This document shows, piece by piece, positions 1-8,811 of a stretch of 64,000 bases of DNA (its first letter is position 1; every line of letters starts with the position of its first letter). The stretch comes from Pukyongiella litopenaei (GTDB lineage: Bacteria; Pseudomonadota; Alphaproteobacteria; Rhodobacterales; Rhodobacteraceae). A model generated the notes under the pieces. It saw only the letters and a program-made list of their open reading frames with translations, had not been told where the DNA came from and searched no databases. The DNA is taken from assembly GCF_003008555.2 (NCBI RefSeq), contig NZ_CP027665.1, positions 1-64,000 on the forward strand, read 5' to 3'. A program made the position numbers and the translations under genes.

Positions 1-1483
1 AGGGCAGGTCCTCGATCCCCGCCTCGAATTCCTGCACCACCTCGGGCGTGACCAGCGCGGTGGCGAGGATGACCTCGATCCGCATACGTTCCTCGGCCTG
101 CTCGCCCGCCGACACCAGCGCCGAGGCGCGCGTGACCGGGGCCGGACCCGCCGGGGCGGCAGCCGCCCGCCCGCGTCCCGGCTGCCCGGGTTTCCGCGCC
201 GGCCGGAACAGCTGCCACTGCAGATCGCGCAGCGCGCGCTCGTAATGGTTGCGCAGCGTCTGGTCCCGGATCCCGGCAACCCGGTCCTTCAGCGTCTTTT
301 CCAGCGCCGCCTTACGCTCGGGGCTGTCAAAGACCCTGCCCTCGGTTTCGCGCCGCCATAGAAGGTCGACCATCGGTATCGCCGCGTCGATCAGCGATTG
401 CATGGCCGCGGCACCGCGGGACCGGATCAGGTCGTCCGGGTCCAGCCCCTCGGGCATCAGCGCAAAGCGCAGCGATTTGCCGGCCTCGAGCAACGGCAGC
501 GCCAGGTCGATGAGCCGCATCGCCGCGCGCAGCCCCGCCGTATCGCCATCCAGCGCGATCACCGGTTCGGGCGCGATCCGCCACAGCAACTGCAACTGGG
601 TTTCCGTGACCGCCGTGCCCAGCGGCGCCACGCTGGCCGCGAACCCCGCACCCGCCAGCGCGATCACGTCCATATAGCCCTCGGCGACCAGCAGCGGCTG
701 TCCCTTGCCCGCCGCTTCGCGCGCCGGGCCGTGGTTGAACAGGTTGCGGCCCTTGTCGAACAGCACTGTTTCCGGCGAATTCAGGTATTTCGCATTGTCA
801 TTCGGGTCCATCGCCCGGCCACCAAAGGCGATGCAACGCCCGCGCGCATCCCGGATCGGGAACATGATCCGGTTCCGGAACACGTCATAGGGCTTGCCCC
901 CTTTCGACGAGGGCCGGGCCAGCCCCGCATCGAGGATCAGGTCTTCGGCAATGCCCTTGCCGCGCAGATGATCCCACAGGTTCTGCCACCCGTCGGGCGC
1001 GAACCCGATGTCCCACCGGTCGCGCGCCGCGTCATCCAGCCCCCGGCCCGTCAGGTAGTCGCGCGCCGCCGCCCCGGCCCCGGTGGCCAGTTGCATCCGG
1101 AAAAACTGCGCCGCCTGTTCGGCCACATCGGCCAGTTGCGTGCGCCGGTCGGCCTTTTCCTGCGCCTGCGGATCACGGGCGGGCATCGACAGCCCCGCCT
1201 CGCGCGCCAGCAGTTCGACCGCCTCCATGAACCCGGTGTTCTCGGTTTCCTGCACGAAACGGAACACATCGCCCTTGGCGTGACAGCCAAAGCAGTAATA
1301 GAACCCCTTGCGGTCATCCACATGGAAGCTGGCGGTCTTTTCCTGATGGAACGGGCACGGCGCCCACATGTCGCCCCGGCCCTGGTTCGACTTGCGCGTG
1401 TCCCACGTCACCTTGCGACCGGCCACCTGGACCAGGCTCAGGCGGCTGCGCAATTCGTCGAGAAATCCGGGAGGCAGACTCAT
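1..1483 (-). CDS. dnaG: DNA primase (C-terminus cut by window edge)
   Basis: DNA primase makes the RNA primers for replication. The gene begins at the ATG whose complement is 1481-1483 and runs off the left edge, so about 494 codons are visible. The N-terminus carries the CHC2 zinc ribbon (C43-x2-H46 and C64-x2-C67 by my count, in WAPCPFHQEK and YYCFGCHAKGD). The Toprim core follows, with VAEGYMDVIALAG and ALDGDTAGLRAA, which hold the metal-binding acidic residues. The missing part would be the helicase-binding C-terminus. It is the last visible gene of a minus-strand series that follows the sarcosine oxidase genes, 50 bases after a small exported protein. Identity is clear from the zinc ribbon plus Toprim order. 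Confidence 0.96.
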   Translation of the reverse strand, partial: MSLPPGFLDELRSRLSLVQVAGRKVTWDTRKSNQGRGDMWAPCPFHQEKTASFHVDDRKGFYYCFGCHAKGDVFRFVQETENTGFMEAVELLAREAGLSMPARDPQAQEKADRRTQLADVAEQAAQFFRMQLATGAGAAARDYLTGRGLDDAARDRWDIGFAPDGWQNLWDHLRGKGIAEDLILDAGLARPSSKGGKPYDVFRNRIMFPIRDARGRCIAFGGRAMDPNDNAKYLNSPETVLFDKGRNLFNHGPAREAAGKGQPLLVAEGYMDVIALAGAGFAASVAPLGTAVTETQLQLLWRIAPEPVIALDGDTAGLRAAMRLIDLALPLLEAGKSLRFALMPEGLDPDDLIRSRGAAAMQSLIDAAIPMVDLLWRRETEGRVFDSPERKAALEKTLKDRVAGIRDQTLRNHYERALRDLQWQLFRPARKPGQPGRGRAAAAPAGPAPVTRASALVSAGEQAEERMRIEVILATALVTPEVVQEFEAGIEDLP

Positions 1484-1533
1484 GGCAGGCACTATCGGCC
1501 CTGACGCGGTGCGAGTCTAGGCGCGCGGCACCG

Positions 1534-1839
1534 TCAGTTGCTCATGCAGGTGTTCATCCATTCCGCACCGAGGTCGGTCTTTTTCAGCTGGCGTTTCTTC
1601 AGGCCATAGATCTGGGCCGCGAAGATCGGGATCGCGTTGTCATAGTTCCCGGGCCAGTCGCGATTGCCCGCCGTGATTGTCCCGACCACATCCGCCTGCT
1701 TCACACCGTCCAGCCGGGCCTGCTGCACGGCCGCCACGATCGCCGCCTGATAGGTGCAGTCTTCTGTCTTGGAAACCGCCAGCGCGGGCTGGCTCAGCAG
1801 GATCAGCGCCGCAACGCTGGGGATCAGGCGGGGGATCAT
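1534..1839 (-). CDS. Small exported protein of unknown function
   Basis: A 101-aa protein that I cannot assign to a family. I chose the ATG at 1839 because a GGAGAGA ribosome site lies just upstream and the product then starts with a clean signal peptide (MIPRLIPSVAALILLSQPALA, cleavage expected after ALA). The mature part has two cysteines, near the N-terminus (TEDC) and at the C-terminus (NTCMSN), which could form a disulfide in the periplasm. A longer reading from 1923 would bury the signal peptide. It lies 34 bases after soxG and 50 before dnaG on the same strand, so it may be co-transcribed with either. Confidence 0.7.
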   Translation of the reverse strand: MIPRLIPSVAALILLSQPALAVSKTEDCTYQAAIVAAVQQARLDGVKQADVVGTITAGNRDWPGNYDNAIPIFAAQIYGLKKRQLKKTDLGAEWMNTCMSN

Positions 1840-1873
1840 ATCTCTCTCCGGGTGACTCGTTTCGGCCTGCATC

Positions 1874-2419
1874 CTATCCCCGCGCGGCGACCGCTTCCAT
1901 CGCGGTTTGCAGTTCATGCACAAGCGTGTGCGCCATCGACCGGAACGCCATGATCCGCCAGCGCCGCACGCCCAGCCGGGTCAGCGACACATGCAGCTGA
2001 CCGAGCTGCGTGCGCGCGGTATGTCCGCGCCTGAAAACCGTTGGCCGCAGATCGACCGGCACCAGCCGCGCCAGCACCACGGGCGCGGCGTCGCCCTCGA
2101 GATCGACCACGGCCCAGCCATCCGACTGATCGCTGAGCGCGGCATGTTCGGCCAGGGCCGCATCCGGGTCCGGCCCGGCCAGCAGGATCTGCCCGCGCCC
2201 GAACCAGATCGCGCGTTTGCCGGATCTGCCGGTGGCGCGTCCGGGCCCGGGCAGCCCCAGATCATGCGCGGCACGCAACACGGCATCCAACGCGCGGTCC
2301 CGGCCCGGCCAGGGCGAAATCAGCGTCAGCGCCGCCGGGGGGACTTCGGTCAGCCTCACGCCGCCGATCTGCAGCGGCAGCAGCCCGTCGCAGGGCGTTT
2401 TCGCGATCAGTTCAGCCAC
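1874..2419 (-). CDS. soxG: Sarcosine oxidase gamma subunit
   Basis: Gamma subunit (181 aa) of heterotetrameric sarcosine oxidase, which oxidatively demethylates sarcosine to glycine and passes the methyl carbon to tetrahydrofolate. The subunit is distantly related to the folate-binding GcvT fold and has no cofactor of its own. The sequence shows the conserved C-terminal stretch HTARTQLGQLHVSLTR followed by FRSMAHTLVHELQ. Its start overlaps the end of soxA by 8 bases, and the order soxB-soxD-soxA-soxG is the classic one, which supports the call more strongly than the weakly conserved sequence does. Confidence 0.9.
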   Translation of the reverse strand: MAELIAKTPCDGLLPLQIGGVRLTEVPPAALTLISPWPGRDRALDAVLRAAHDLGLPGPGRATGRSGKRAIWFGRGQILLAGPDPDAALAEHAALSDQSDGWAVVDLEGDAAPVVLARLVPVDLRPTVFRRGHTARTQLGQLHVSLTRLGVRRWRIMAFRSMAHTLVHELQTAMEAVAARG

Positions 2420-5342
2420 GCATCCGCCCTCCTTCGGGATCGAAAAAGGCCGGACCGGTCACCTCGCACAGCGTTTCCAGCCCGCGCAGGTGGTCGACCA
2501 TCCTGATCCGTTCGCCATGGCGCGCGCGGCCGTCGCGCAGGAACCCCAGCGCCAGAGTCCGCTCCAGCGTGGGCGAGAAACAGGCCGATGTAACATGCCC
2601 TTCGGCATGTTCGCGCACCGGCGCGGCGCCTTCGGCGAACAGATAGGCCCCGGCCGTCATCTGTTTGACCGACCCCACCGCGACCAGGCCGACCAGTTGC
2701 GCCCGGTCCGGACCGGACAGGCCCGGCCGTTCCGACATGGTTTTCCCGATGCAGTCCTTGGCTTCCGATACCATGTCCTGCATCCCCAGATCGAAGGCGG
2801 TCACCCGGCCATCGATCTCGGCATGGGTGATGAACCCTTTCTCGATGCGCAGCACATTGAGCGCCTCCATCCCGTAGGGTCCGCCACCCAGCGCCCCGGC
2901 CCGCGCCAGCAGCTGTCGATAGAGGCTGTCGCCATAGCGGGCCGGCACCGCGATCTCATAACCTTCCTCGCCCGAGAACGAGATCCGGAACAGCCGCGCC
3001 GCCACGCCCATGACCGCAACCGGACCGCAGGCCATGAACGGCCAGTCATCAGGGTCGAGCCGCGTATCCAGCAACGCGTCCAGCAGGTCACGCGCCTTAG
3101 GTCCCGCGATCGCGAACTGCGCCCATTGCTCGGTGACCGAGGCGATGCGCACCTGCCAGTCCGGGCGCAGGCATTGGGTCACGAAATCCAGATGCCGCAT
3201 CACCTGTCCCGCCGCAGCCGTGGTGGTGGTCATCAGGTAGTGCGTATCCCCCAGCCGCGCGGTGGTGCCGTCATCCATGACATGCCCGTCCTCGCGCAGC
3301 ATCAGCCCATAGCGGACCCGCCCCGCCCTCAGCGTCGAGAACCGGCCGGTATAGACGAAATCCAGCAGCGCCGCCGCATCCGGCCCCTGAATGTCGATCT
3401 TGCCCAGCGTCGAGACATCGCAGATGCCGACCGCCTTGCGCACCATGCGCACTTCGCGGTCGCAGGATTGCCGCCAGCTGGTTTCGCCGGGGCCGGGAAA
3501 ATACCCCGGGCGATACCACAGCCCCGCCTCGATCATCGGCGCGCCGCGATCGACACTGGCCTGATGCGAGGTCGTGAACCGTTCCGGCGCGAACCCCCTG
3601 CCCGCGCCGCCCGCGCCCATCGCCGCAATCGGCACCGGCACGAAAGGCGGGCGATAGGTCGTCGTCCCGGCCTGCGGGATCGTCTGCCCGGTGGCACCCG
3701 CCAGCACCGCCAGCGCCGCCACATTCGAACTCTTGCCCTGATCGGTGGCCATGCCCTGCGTGGTGTAGCGCTTCATGTGCTCGACCGAGCGGAAGTTCTC
3801 GGCCGCGGCTTGTTCGACATCCTTCACGGTGACATCGTTCTGGAAATCCAGCCAGGCCCGTCCCTTGCCCGGCACCGCCCACAGCGGATCGGGCGCACGA
3901 TAGCGGTCGCTGGCCCCGGGCAACGGGATGTCGGGCGCGGTCAGGCCGAGATCGCCCAGCATGGCGACAGCCGCATCGCGGCCCTCGGCCAGGCAGGCGG
4001 CGGTCGTCATGGCGCCATTGCAGGCCCCGGCGGCACGCAGCCCCGGCACCGCGCCCGGAGACGGCACGAACGCATGGATGTCCTCGCGCCAGTCGGGACG
4101 CCCGCCCAGATGGCAGCTCAGGTGCAGGGTCGGGTTCCAGCCGCCCGTAACAGCCAGGCAATCCGACGCCAGCCGCTCCTCGCCGCGAACCGAGCGAATG
4201 GTGATCGCCTCCAGCCGATGCCGCCCGGCGGCATCGCAGACCATCGCGCCCCGATGCACCGGAAAGCCATCCTCGCGCGGGCCGTCATGGCGGCTGTCGA
4301 CCAGACCGGCCACATGCACCCCGGCCGCGACCAGGTCACGCGCGGTGCGATAGGCATCGTCATTGTTGCCAAAGACCGTAACCGCCCTGCCCGGGCTGAC
4401 GCCCCACCGGTTCAGGTAGGCCCGCACCGCCCCGGCCAGCATGATGCCCGGCCGGTCGTTGTTGCGAAACGCGACCGGCCGCTCCAGCGCACCGGCGGCC
4501 AGCACCACGCGCCGGGCGGTGAGACGCCAGAAGCAATCGCGCGGCAGATGCGGATGACGCGGGCGATGGTGACCCACGCGCTCCAACGCGCCATAGGTGC
4601 CGCCATCATAGGCGCCAGTCACGGTGGTGCGCGGCATCAACCGCACATTGTCCAGCGCTGCCAGCTCTGCCAGCACGGCATCGACCCAGTCATGGCCCGC
4701 CTGCCCGCCCACATCTTCGCGTTCCGCCAGCAACCGGCCGCCCATGCGCAGGTCCTCATCGACGAGGATCACGTCGGCCCCCGCGCGCCCGGCCACCAGC
4801 GCCGCCATCAGCCCCGCCGGCCCCGCGCCGATCACCAGCAGGTCGCAGAAGGCAAAGGCCTTTTCGTTCCGGTCCGGGTCGGCCTCGCCGCTCAGCGCCC
4901 CCAGCCCCGCCGCCGACCGGATCACCGGCTCATAGAGCCGATCCCAGGCCCGGCGCGGCCACATGAAGGTCTTGTAATAGAACCCCGCGCCCAGGAACGG
5001 CGCCGCCAGATCGTTGATCCCCTGCAGGTCGAACCGCAGCGACGGCCAGCGGTTCTGGCTTTCGGCCCGCAGGCCGTCATATATCTCCTGCACCGTGGCG
5101 CGGGTGTTCGGGTCGCGCCGTGCGCCCGAGCCGATGGTCACCAGCGCATTCGGTTCTTCCGATCCGGCGGTCAGGATGCCACGCGGGCGATGGTATTTGA
5201 ACGACCGCCCGACCAGATGCACGTCATTTGCCAGCAGCGCCGATGCCAGCGTGTCACCCTCGACCCCTTCGTAACTCCGGCCATCGAAGGTGAACCGCAC
5301 CGGGCGCGCGCGGTCGATCAGTCCGCCCGTCGCCAGCCTCAT
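2412..5342 (-). CDS. soxA: Sarcosine oxidase alpha subunit
   Basis: Large (976 aa) subunit of heterotetrameric sarcosine oxidase. The N-terminal part is a ferredoxin-like fold lacking obvious cluster cysteines (VRFTFDGRSYEGVEGDTLASAL), followed by an NAD-type dinucleotide domain (LLVIGAGPAGLMAALVAGRAG) and a second one in the middle. The C-terminal roughly 400 residues are a GcvT-like aminomethyltransferase domain that binds tetrahydrofolate (DVSTLGKIDIQGPDAAALLD, FRISFSGEEGYEIAVPA). Full length for the family. Its ATG overlaps the soxD stop by 4 bases, indicating translational coupling. Confidence 0.97.
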   Translation of the reverse strand: MRLATGGLIDRARPVRFTFDGRSYEGVEGDTLASALLANDVHLVGRSFKYHRPRGILTAGSEEPNALVTIGSGARRDPNTRATVQEIYDGLRAESQNRWPSLRFDLQGINDLAAPFLGAGFYYKTFMWPRRAWDRLYEPVIRSAAGLGALSGEADPDRNEKAFAFCDLLVIGAGPAGLMAALVAGRAGADVILVDEDLRMGGRLLAEREDVGGQAGHDWVDAVLAELAALDNVRLMPRTTVTGAYDGGTYGALERVGHHRPRHPHLPRDCFWRLTARRVVLAAGALERPVAFRNNDRPGIMLAGAVRAYLNRWGVSPGRAVTVFGNNDDAYRTARDLVAAGVHVAGLVDSRHDGPREDGFPVHRGAMVCDAAGRHRLEAITIRSVRGEERLASDCLAVTGGWNPTLHLSCHLGGRPDWREDIHAFVPSPGAVPGLRAAGACNGAMTTAACLAEGRDAAVAMLGDLGLTAPDIPLPGASDRYRAPDPLWAVPGKGRAWLDFQNDVTVKDVEQAAAENFRSVEHMKRYTTQGMATDQGKSSNVAALAVLAGATGQTIPQAGTTTYRPPFVPVPIAAMGAGGAGRGFAPERFTTSHQASVDRGAPMIEAGLWYRPGYFPGPGETSWRQSCDREVRMVRKAVGICDVSTLGKIDIQGPDAAALLDFVYTGRFSTLRAGRVRYGLMLREDGHVMDDGTTARLGDTHYLMTTTTAAAGQVMRHLDFVTQCLRPDWQVRIASVTEQWAQFAIAGPKARDLLDALLDTRLDPDDWPFMACGPVAVMGVAARLFRISFSGEEGYEIAVPARYGDSLYRQLLARAGALGGGPYGMEALNVLRIEKGFITHAEIDGRVTAFDLGMQDMVSEAKDCIGKTMSERPGLSGPDRAQLVGLVAVGSVKQMTAGAYLFAEGAAPVREHAEGHVTSACFSPTLERTLALGFLRDGRARHGERIRMVDHLRGLETLCEVTGPAFFDPEGGRMRG

Positions 5343-5602
5343 CGCCCCGCCTCCCCGGCCAGTTCCGCATCCAGTATCTCATGGTTGACTGTGTCTCGGG
5401 TGACGACGATCCAGGCCGCGCACCCGGCCTCGTGATACCACAGATCGCGGGTGAGCCCCGCCGGATTATCCCGCAGATGAACATAGGCATCCCAGGCATC
5501 GTCCGCAGCCTCGGGATCGGGCCGCTCCAGCGCCACCGCCGCACCCTGATAATAGAACTCGCGCCGGTCCCGCTCGCCGCAGATCGGACAGGGTATCCTC
5601 AT
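5339..5602 (-). CDS. soxD: Sarcosine oxidase delta subunit
   Basis: An 87-aa delta subunit that binds zinc and helps assemble the sarcosine oxidase complex. The zinc ligands of the family are all present: C5 and C8 in MRIPCPICGE, H57 and C61 in YHEAGC. I chose the ATG at 5602 because a GAGAGGGGG ribosome site precedes it and the product then starts exactly at the zinc motif; the longer frame from 5725 would read through an intergenic repeat. The gene overlaps soxA by 4 bases and is 129 bases from soxB. Confidence 0.95.
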   Translation of the reverse strand: MRIPCPICGERDRREFYYQGAAVALERPDPEAADDAWDAYVHLRDNPAGLTRDLWYHEAGCAAWIVVTRDTVNHEILDAELAGEAGR

Positions 5603-5670
5603 GCCGTCCCCCTCTCGCAGCGGTCGCCACCCCCATATGGCGGCGCGGCCCGCCATGCCGGGCACGCGCG

Positions 5671-5713
5671 TCCCCTCTTCATCTTGCCCGAAAAACTCCC
5701 GCCGGAGGCTCCC
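5671..5713 (-). repeat. Rhodobacterales-type CTCCGGCGGGAG hairpin element, copy 1
   Basis: On the minus strand this reads GGAGCCTCCGGCGGGAGTTT, then TTCGGGCAAGATGAAGAGG. CTCC and GGAG can pair around a GGCG loop and are followed by a run of five T, so it looks like a small intrinsic terminator. It shares its core and the trailing GGCAAGA stretch with the element at 15712-15744. It lies in the 129-base gap between soxB and soxD, inside the sox operon. From memory the same motif is frequent in Rhodobacterales intergenic regions; I could not check. Confidence 0.6.
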
Positions 5714-5731
5714 GCAGGCGGCCACTCGCGC

Positions 5732-6985
5732 CTAGTGCAGATTGTGTTGCGCACCGGTGCCCTCCTCGTCCATCAGCCCCACCCCGTCGCGGAACCGGCC
5801 CAGCCGGAACCCCGCGGCCGCCGCGTGCGGCCGGCCCGTCGCCAGCAGATGGGCCAGGCAATGGCCCGAGGCCGGGACCGCCTTGAACCCGCCATAGCAC
5901 CAGCCGCAATTCAGATAGAGCCCGTCGATATCGGTGCGGTCGATGATCGGCGAGCCGTCCGGCGTCATGTCCATGATCCCGCCCCAGGACCGCAGCACCC
6001 GCGCCTTGCCGATCATCGGCATCAGCGTCATGCCGGCCTCCATAACATGCTCGGCCATCGGCAGGTTGCCGCGCTGCGCGTATGAGGCGTAGAAATCGAG
6101 ATCGCCGCCAAAGACCAGCCCGCCCTTGTCCGACTGGCTGACATAGAAATGCCCCATGCCGAAGCTGACCACATGGTCGATCACCGGTTTCAGCCCCTCG
6201 GTGACAAAGGCCTGCAGCACATGGCTCTCCACCGGCAGGCGCATCCCGGCCATCGCCGCCACCTGCCCCGACCGGCCTGCGGCCACCATCGCCACCTTGC
6301 CCGCCCGGATCGGCCCGCGGCTGGTCTGAACCCCGGTGACGCGCCCGCCGTCGATGTCGATGCCGGTCACCTCGCAATTCTGGATGATATCCACCCCGCG
6401 CCTGTCCGCGCCGCGGGCATAGCCCCAAGCCACCGCGTCGTGGCGCGCGGTGCCGCCGCGCGGATGATAGAGCCCGCCATGGATGGGAAACCGCCCGTTG
6501 TCGAAATCCAGATAGGGCAGCATCCGCCGCACGCCGTCGCGGTCCAGCAGCACCGCGTCGTCGCCCTGGTTGATCATCGCGTTGCCGCGCCGGGCAAAGG
6601 CATCGCGCTGGCCGTCGGAATGGAACAGGTTGATCAGGCCGCGCTGCGAATGCATCACATTGTAGTTCAGGTCTTCCGACAGCCCCTCCCAGAGCTTCAG
6701 CGAATGGGAATAGAACTCGGAGTTTCCGGGCAGGAAATAGTTGGCCCGCACGATGGTGGTGTTGCGCCCCACGTTCCCGCCGCCGATATACCCCTTTTCG
6801 AGCACCGCCACGTTGGTCAGCCCGTGGTCCCGCGCGAGATAATAGGCCGTCGACAGGCCATGCCCGCCACCGCCGATGATGACGATGTCATACTCCGGCT
6901 TCGGCTCGGGGTCGCGCCAGTGCGGCGCCCAGCCCCGATTGCCGGTCAGGCCTTCGGTGAACACTTTCCAGCCGGAAAATCGCAT
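5732..6985 (-). CDS. soxB: Sarcosine oxidase beta subunit
   Basis: A 417-aa flavoprotein subunit of sarcosine oxidase. Its FAD-binding motif is intact (YDIVIIGGGGHGLSTAYYLA) and the DAO-type oxidoreductase fold runs to the end, closing with LYLNCGWCYGGFKAVPASGH. Sarcosine is oxidised here, and the subunit binds the covalent FMN in characterised enzymes. Two ATG codons are adjacent at 6988 and 6985; the second has the better spacing from the GGGAGG ribosome site and gives the usual MRFSGWKVFTEGL start. This is the first gene of soxBDAG. No folate-metabolism gene (such as purU or glyA) accompanies the operon in this window. Confidence 0.96.
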   Translation of the reverse strand: MRFSGWKVFTEGLTGNRGWAPHWRDPEPKPEYDIVIIGGGGHGLSTAYYLARDHGLTNVAVLEKGYIGGGNVGRNTTIVRANYFLPGNSEFYSHSLKLWEGLSEDLNYNVMHSQRGLINLFHSDGQRDAFARRGNAMINQGDDAVLLDRDGVRRMLPYLDFDNGRFPIHGGLYHPRGGTARHDAVAWGYARGADRRGVDIIQNCEVTGIDIDGGRVTGVQTSRGPIRAGKVAMVAAGRSGQVAAMAGMRLPVESHVLQAFVTEGLKPVIDHVVSFGMGHFYVSQSDKGGLVFGGDLDFYASYAQRGNLPMAEHVMEAGMTLMPMIGKARVLRSWGGIMDMTPDGSPIIDRTDIDGLYLNCGWCYGGFKAVPASGHCLAHLLATGRPHAAAAGFRLGRFRDGVGLMDEEGTGAQHNLH

Positions 6986-7068
6986 CATGCCTCCCGTGTC
7001 TCGCGGGGATACCTTCGGCCCGTAGCGCGGCGACACTCCAGCACGCCGGACCCGCGCAGTGCAAGCGA

Positions 7069-7106
7069 TCGCGCGGGCCGGGAACCGGATCGCCCGGCCC
7101 GCGCGA
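7069..7106 (-). terminator. 14-bp perfect stem-loop between the GDH gene and soxB
   Basis: TCGCGCGGGCCGGG (7069-7082) is the exact reverse complement of 7093-7106, with a 10-base loop. It begins 20 bases after the dehydrogenase stop on the minus strand. No T-run follows, so it may stabilise the 3' end of the upstream mRNA or act as an imperfect terminator separating it from soxB. Confidence 0.5.
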
Positions 7107-7126
7107 CGGTCCGACGGCCCTGCGCG

Positions 7127-8557
7127 TCAGAGCCCCTTGGCGCGGTAGCTGGCAGCCACCTTGCCGATGGCGACCAGGTAGGCGGCGGTCCGCAGGTCGT
7201 CGATGTCCTCGCGATCATGCCAGACGTCGCGCATCGACTGATAGGCCGTGCGCATCGTGTCATCGAGCCCCGAGCGCACCAGTTCCAGTTCATCCGCCCC
7301 GCGCAGGTATTTCTCCTTGAACATCGGCGTCATTGACCAGGCGTCGCCCAGGTATCGGTCGAGCCGCTCCAGCTCGTCGATCACCAGCTGGTGGCGGGCC
7401 TCCTCCTGGCGGCGGCCCATGCGGCCGAACCGGATATGGGACAGGTTCTTGACCCATTCGAAATAGGACACGGTCACCCCCCCGGCATTGGCGAACATGT
7501 CGGGAATGATCACCGTGCCCTTGCGGCGCAGGATGTCGTCGGCCCCGGCGGTGACCGGGCCGTTTGCGGCCTCGATGATCAGCGGCGCCTTGATCCGCTC
7601 GGCATTGCCGAGGTTGATCACCCCTTCGAGGGCGGCCGGGATCAGGATGTCGCACTCCTCTTCGAGCACCTCGGCGCCCTCGGTGACATGGGTGGCACCG
7701 GGGAACCCGGTCACGCCGCCATGCTTGACGATCCAGGCATGCACCGCGTCCACGTCCAGCCCCTGCGGGCTCAGCAGCGCCCCGTCGCGCTCGATGATCC
7801 CGGTGATCAGGCTGCCGTCCTCGTCGCGCAGGAACTTGGCGGCGTGATAGCCCACGTTCCCCAGCCCCTGCACGATCACCCGCTTGCCGTCGAGCGTGCC
7901 CGACAGGCCCGCCTTCTTCACCCCGCGCTCGTCGCGGAAAAACTCGCGCAGCGCGAATTGCACGCCACGGCCCGTGGCCTCGACGCGCCCCGCGATCCCG
8001 CCGGAGTTCAGCGGCTTGCCGGTGACGCAGGCGCGGGCGTTGATATCGGTGGTGTTCATCCGCGCATACTGGTCGGCGATCCAGGCCATCTCGCGTTCGC
8101 CGGTGCCCATGTCGGGCGCGGGCACGTTCTGCGAGGGATTGATCAGGTCGCGCTTGGCCAGTTCATAGGCGAACCGGCGGGTGATCTGTTCCAGCTCGTA
8201 TTCGTCATACTGGCGCGGGTCGATGCGCAGCCCGCCCTTCGAGCCGCCGAACGGCGCCTCGACCAGCGCGCATTTATAGGTCATCAGCGCCGCGAGCGCC
8301 TCGACCTCGTCCTGGTTCACGCCCATGGCGTAGCGGATCCCGCCCTTGACCGGCTCCATATGTTCGGAATGCACAGACCGATAGCCGGTGAAGGTCTGGA
8401 TCTGCCCCCGCAGCCGAACCCCGAAACGCACCGTGTAGGTGGCGTTGCATACCCGGATCTTCTCTTCCAGCCCCGGCGGCAGGTCCATCAGCGCAACCGC
8501 CCGGTTGAACATGAGATCGACGCTCTCGCGGAAACTCGGTTCGGTCTGTTGGGTCAT
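7127..8557 (-). CDS. Glu/Leu/Phe/Val dehydrogenase (glutamate dehydrogenase family)
   Basis: A 476-aa amino-acid dehydrogenase, most likely glutamate dehydrogenase interconverting glutamate with 2-oxoglutarate plus ammonium. The glutamate-binding and catalytic region is present (VKGGIRYAMGVNQDEVEALA, then APFGGSKGGLRIDP with the catalytic lysines), as is the Rossmann motif VIVQGLGNVGYHAAKFL in the nucleotide domain and the conserved PDMFANAGGVTVSYFEW near the C-terminus. The ATG at 8557 has an excellent GGAGG site; the upstream in-frame ATG at 8608 has none. It is separated from soxB by a strong hairpin. Coenzyme preference (NAD or NADP) cannot be read with confidence. Confidence 0.93.
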   Translation of the reverse strand: MTQQTEPSFRESVDLMFNRAVALMDLPPGLEEKIRVCNATYTVRFGVRLRGQIQTFTGYRSVHSEHMEPVKGGIRYAMGVNQDEVEALAALMTYKCALVEAPFGGSKGGLRIDPRQYDEYELEQITRRFAYELAKRDLINPSQNVPAPDMGTGEREMAWIADQYARMNTTDINARACVTGKPLNSGGIAGRVEATGRGVQFALREFFRDERGVKKAGLSGTLDGKRVIVQGLGNVGYHAAKFLRDEDGSLITGIIERDGALLSPQGLDVDAVHAWIVKHGGVTGFPGATHVTEGAEVLEEECDILIPAALEGVINLGNAERIKAPLIIEAANGPVTAGADDILRRKGTVIIPDMFANAGGVTVSYFEWVKNLSHIRFGRMGRRQEEARHQLVIDELERLDRYLGDAWSMTPMFKEKYLRGADELELVRSGLDDTMRTAYQSMRDVWHDREDIDDLRTAAYLVAIGKVAASYRAKGL

Positions 8558-8811
8558 GTGTTCCTCCACTGCACTAACCGGGCGCCCGCGACTCACCGCC
8601 GCTGGCAAACCACCCTCAGACTAAGTCAGCCACACCGGCCTTGCGAGTTATTTTCACGGGGAAAATCAGGCCGATCCGGACATCGGGTCGCGGAAGCGCC
8701 GGAAACATCCCCGTCCGTGCCCGCCGCGCGCCGCAATTCCGCCATATTGCCCGGTCAGGACTGGTGCGCCAAACGCCGCGCCACCGGCGCATAACGCAGG
8801 AAACACGGATC

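Noticed and set aside
2217-5435. A plus-strand open frame of over 1000 codons antisense to soxA
   Set aside because: It mirrors soxA, is rich in Arg, Pro and His as antisense GC-rich frames usually are, and resembles no family. soxA itself is full length and well conserved.
5671-5713. A break in the sox operon at this hairpin
   Set aside because: soxD has its own ribosome site and soxBDAG order is intact; the hairpin alone does not show that transcription stops.
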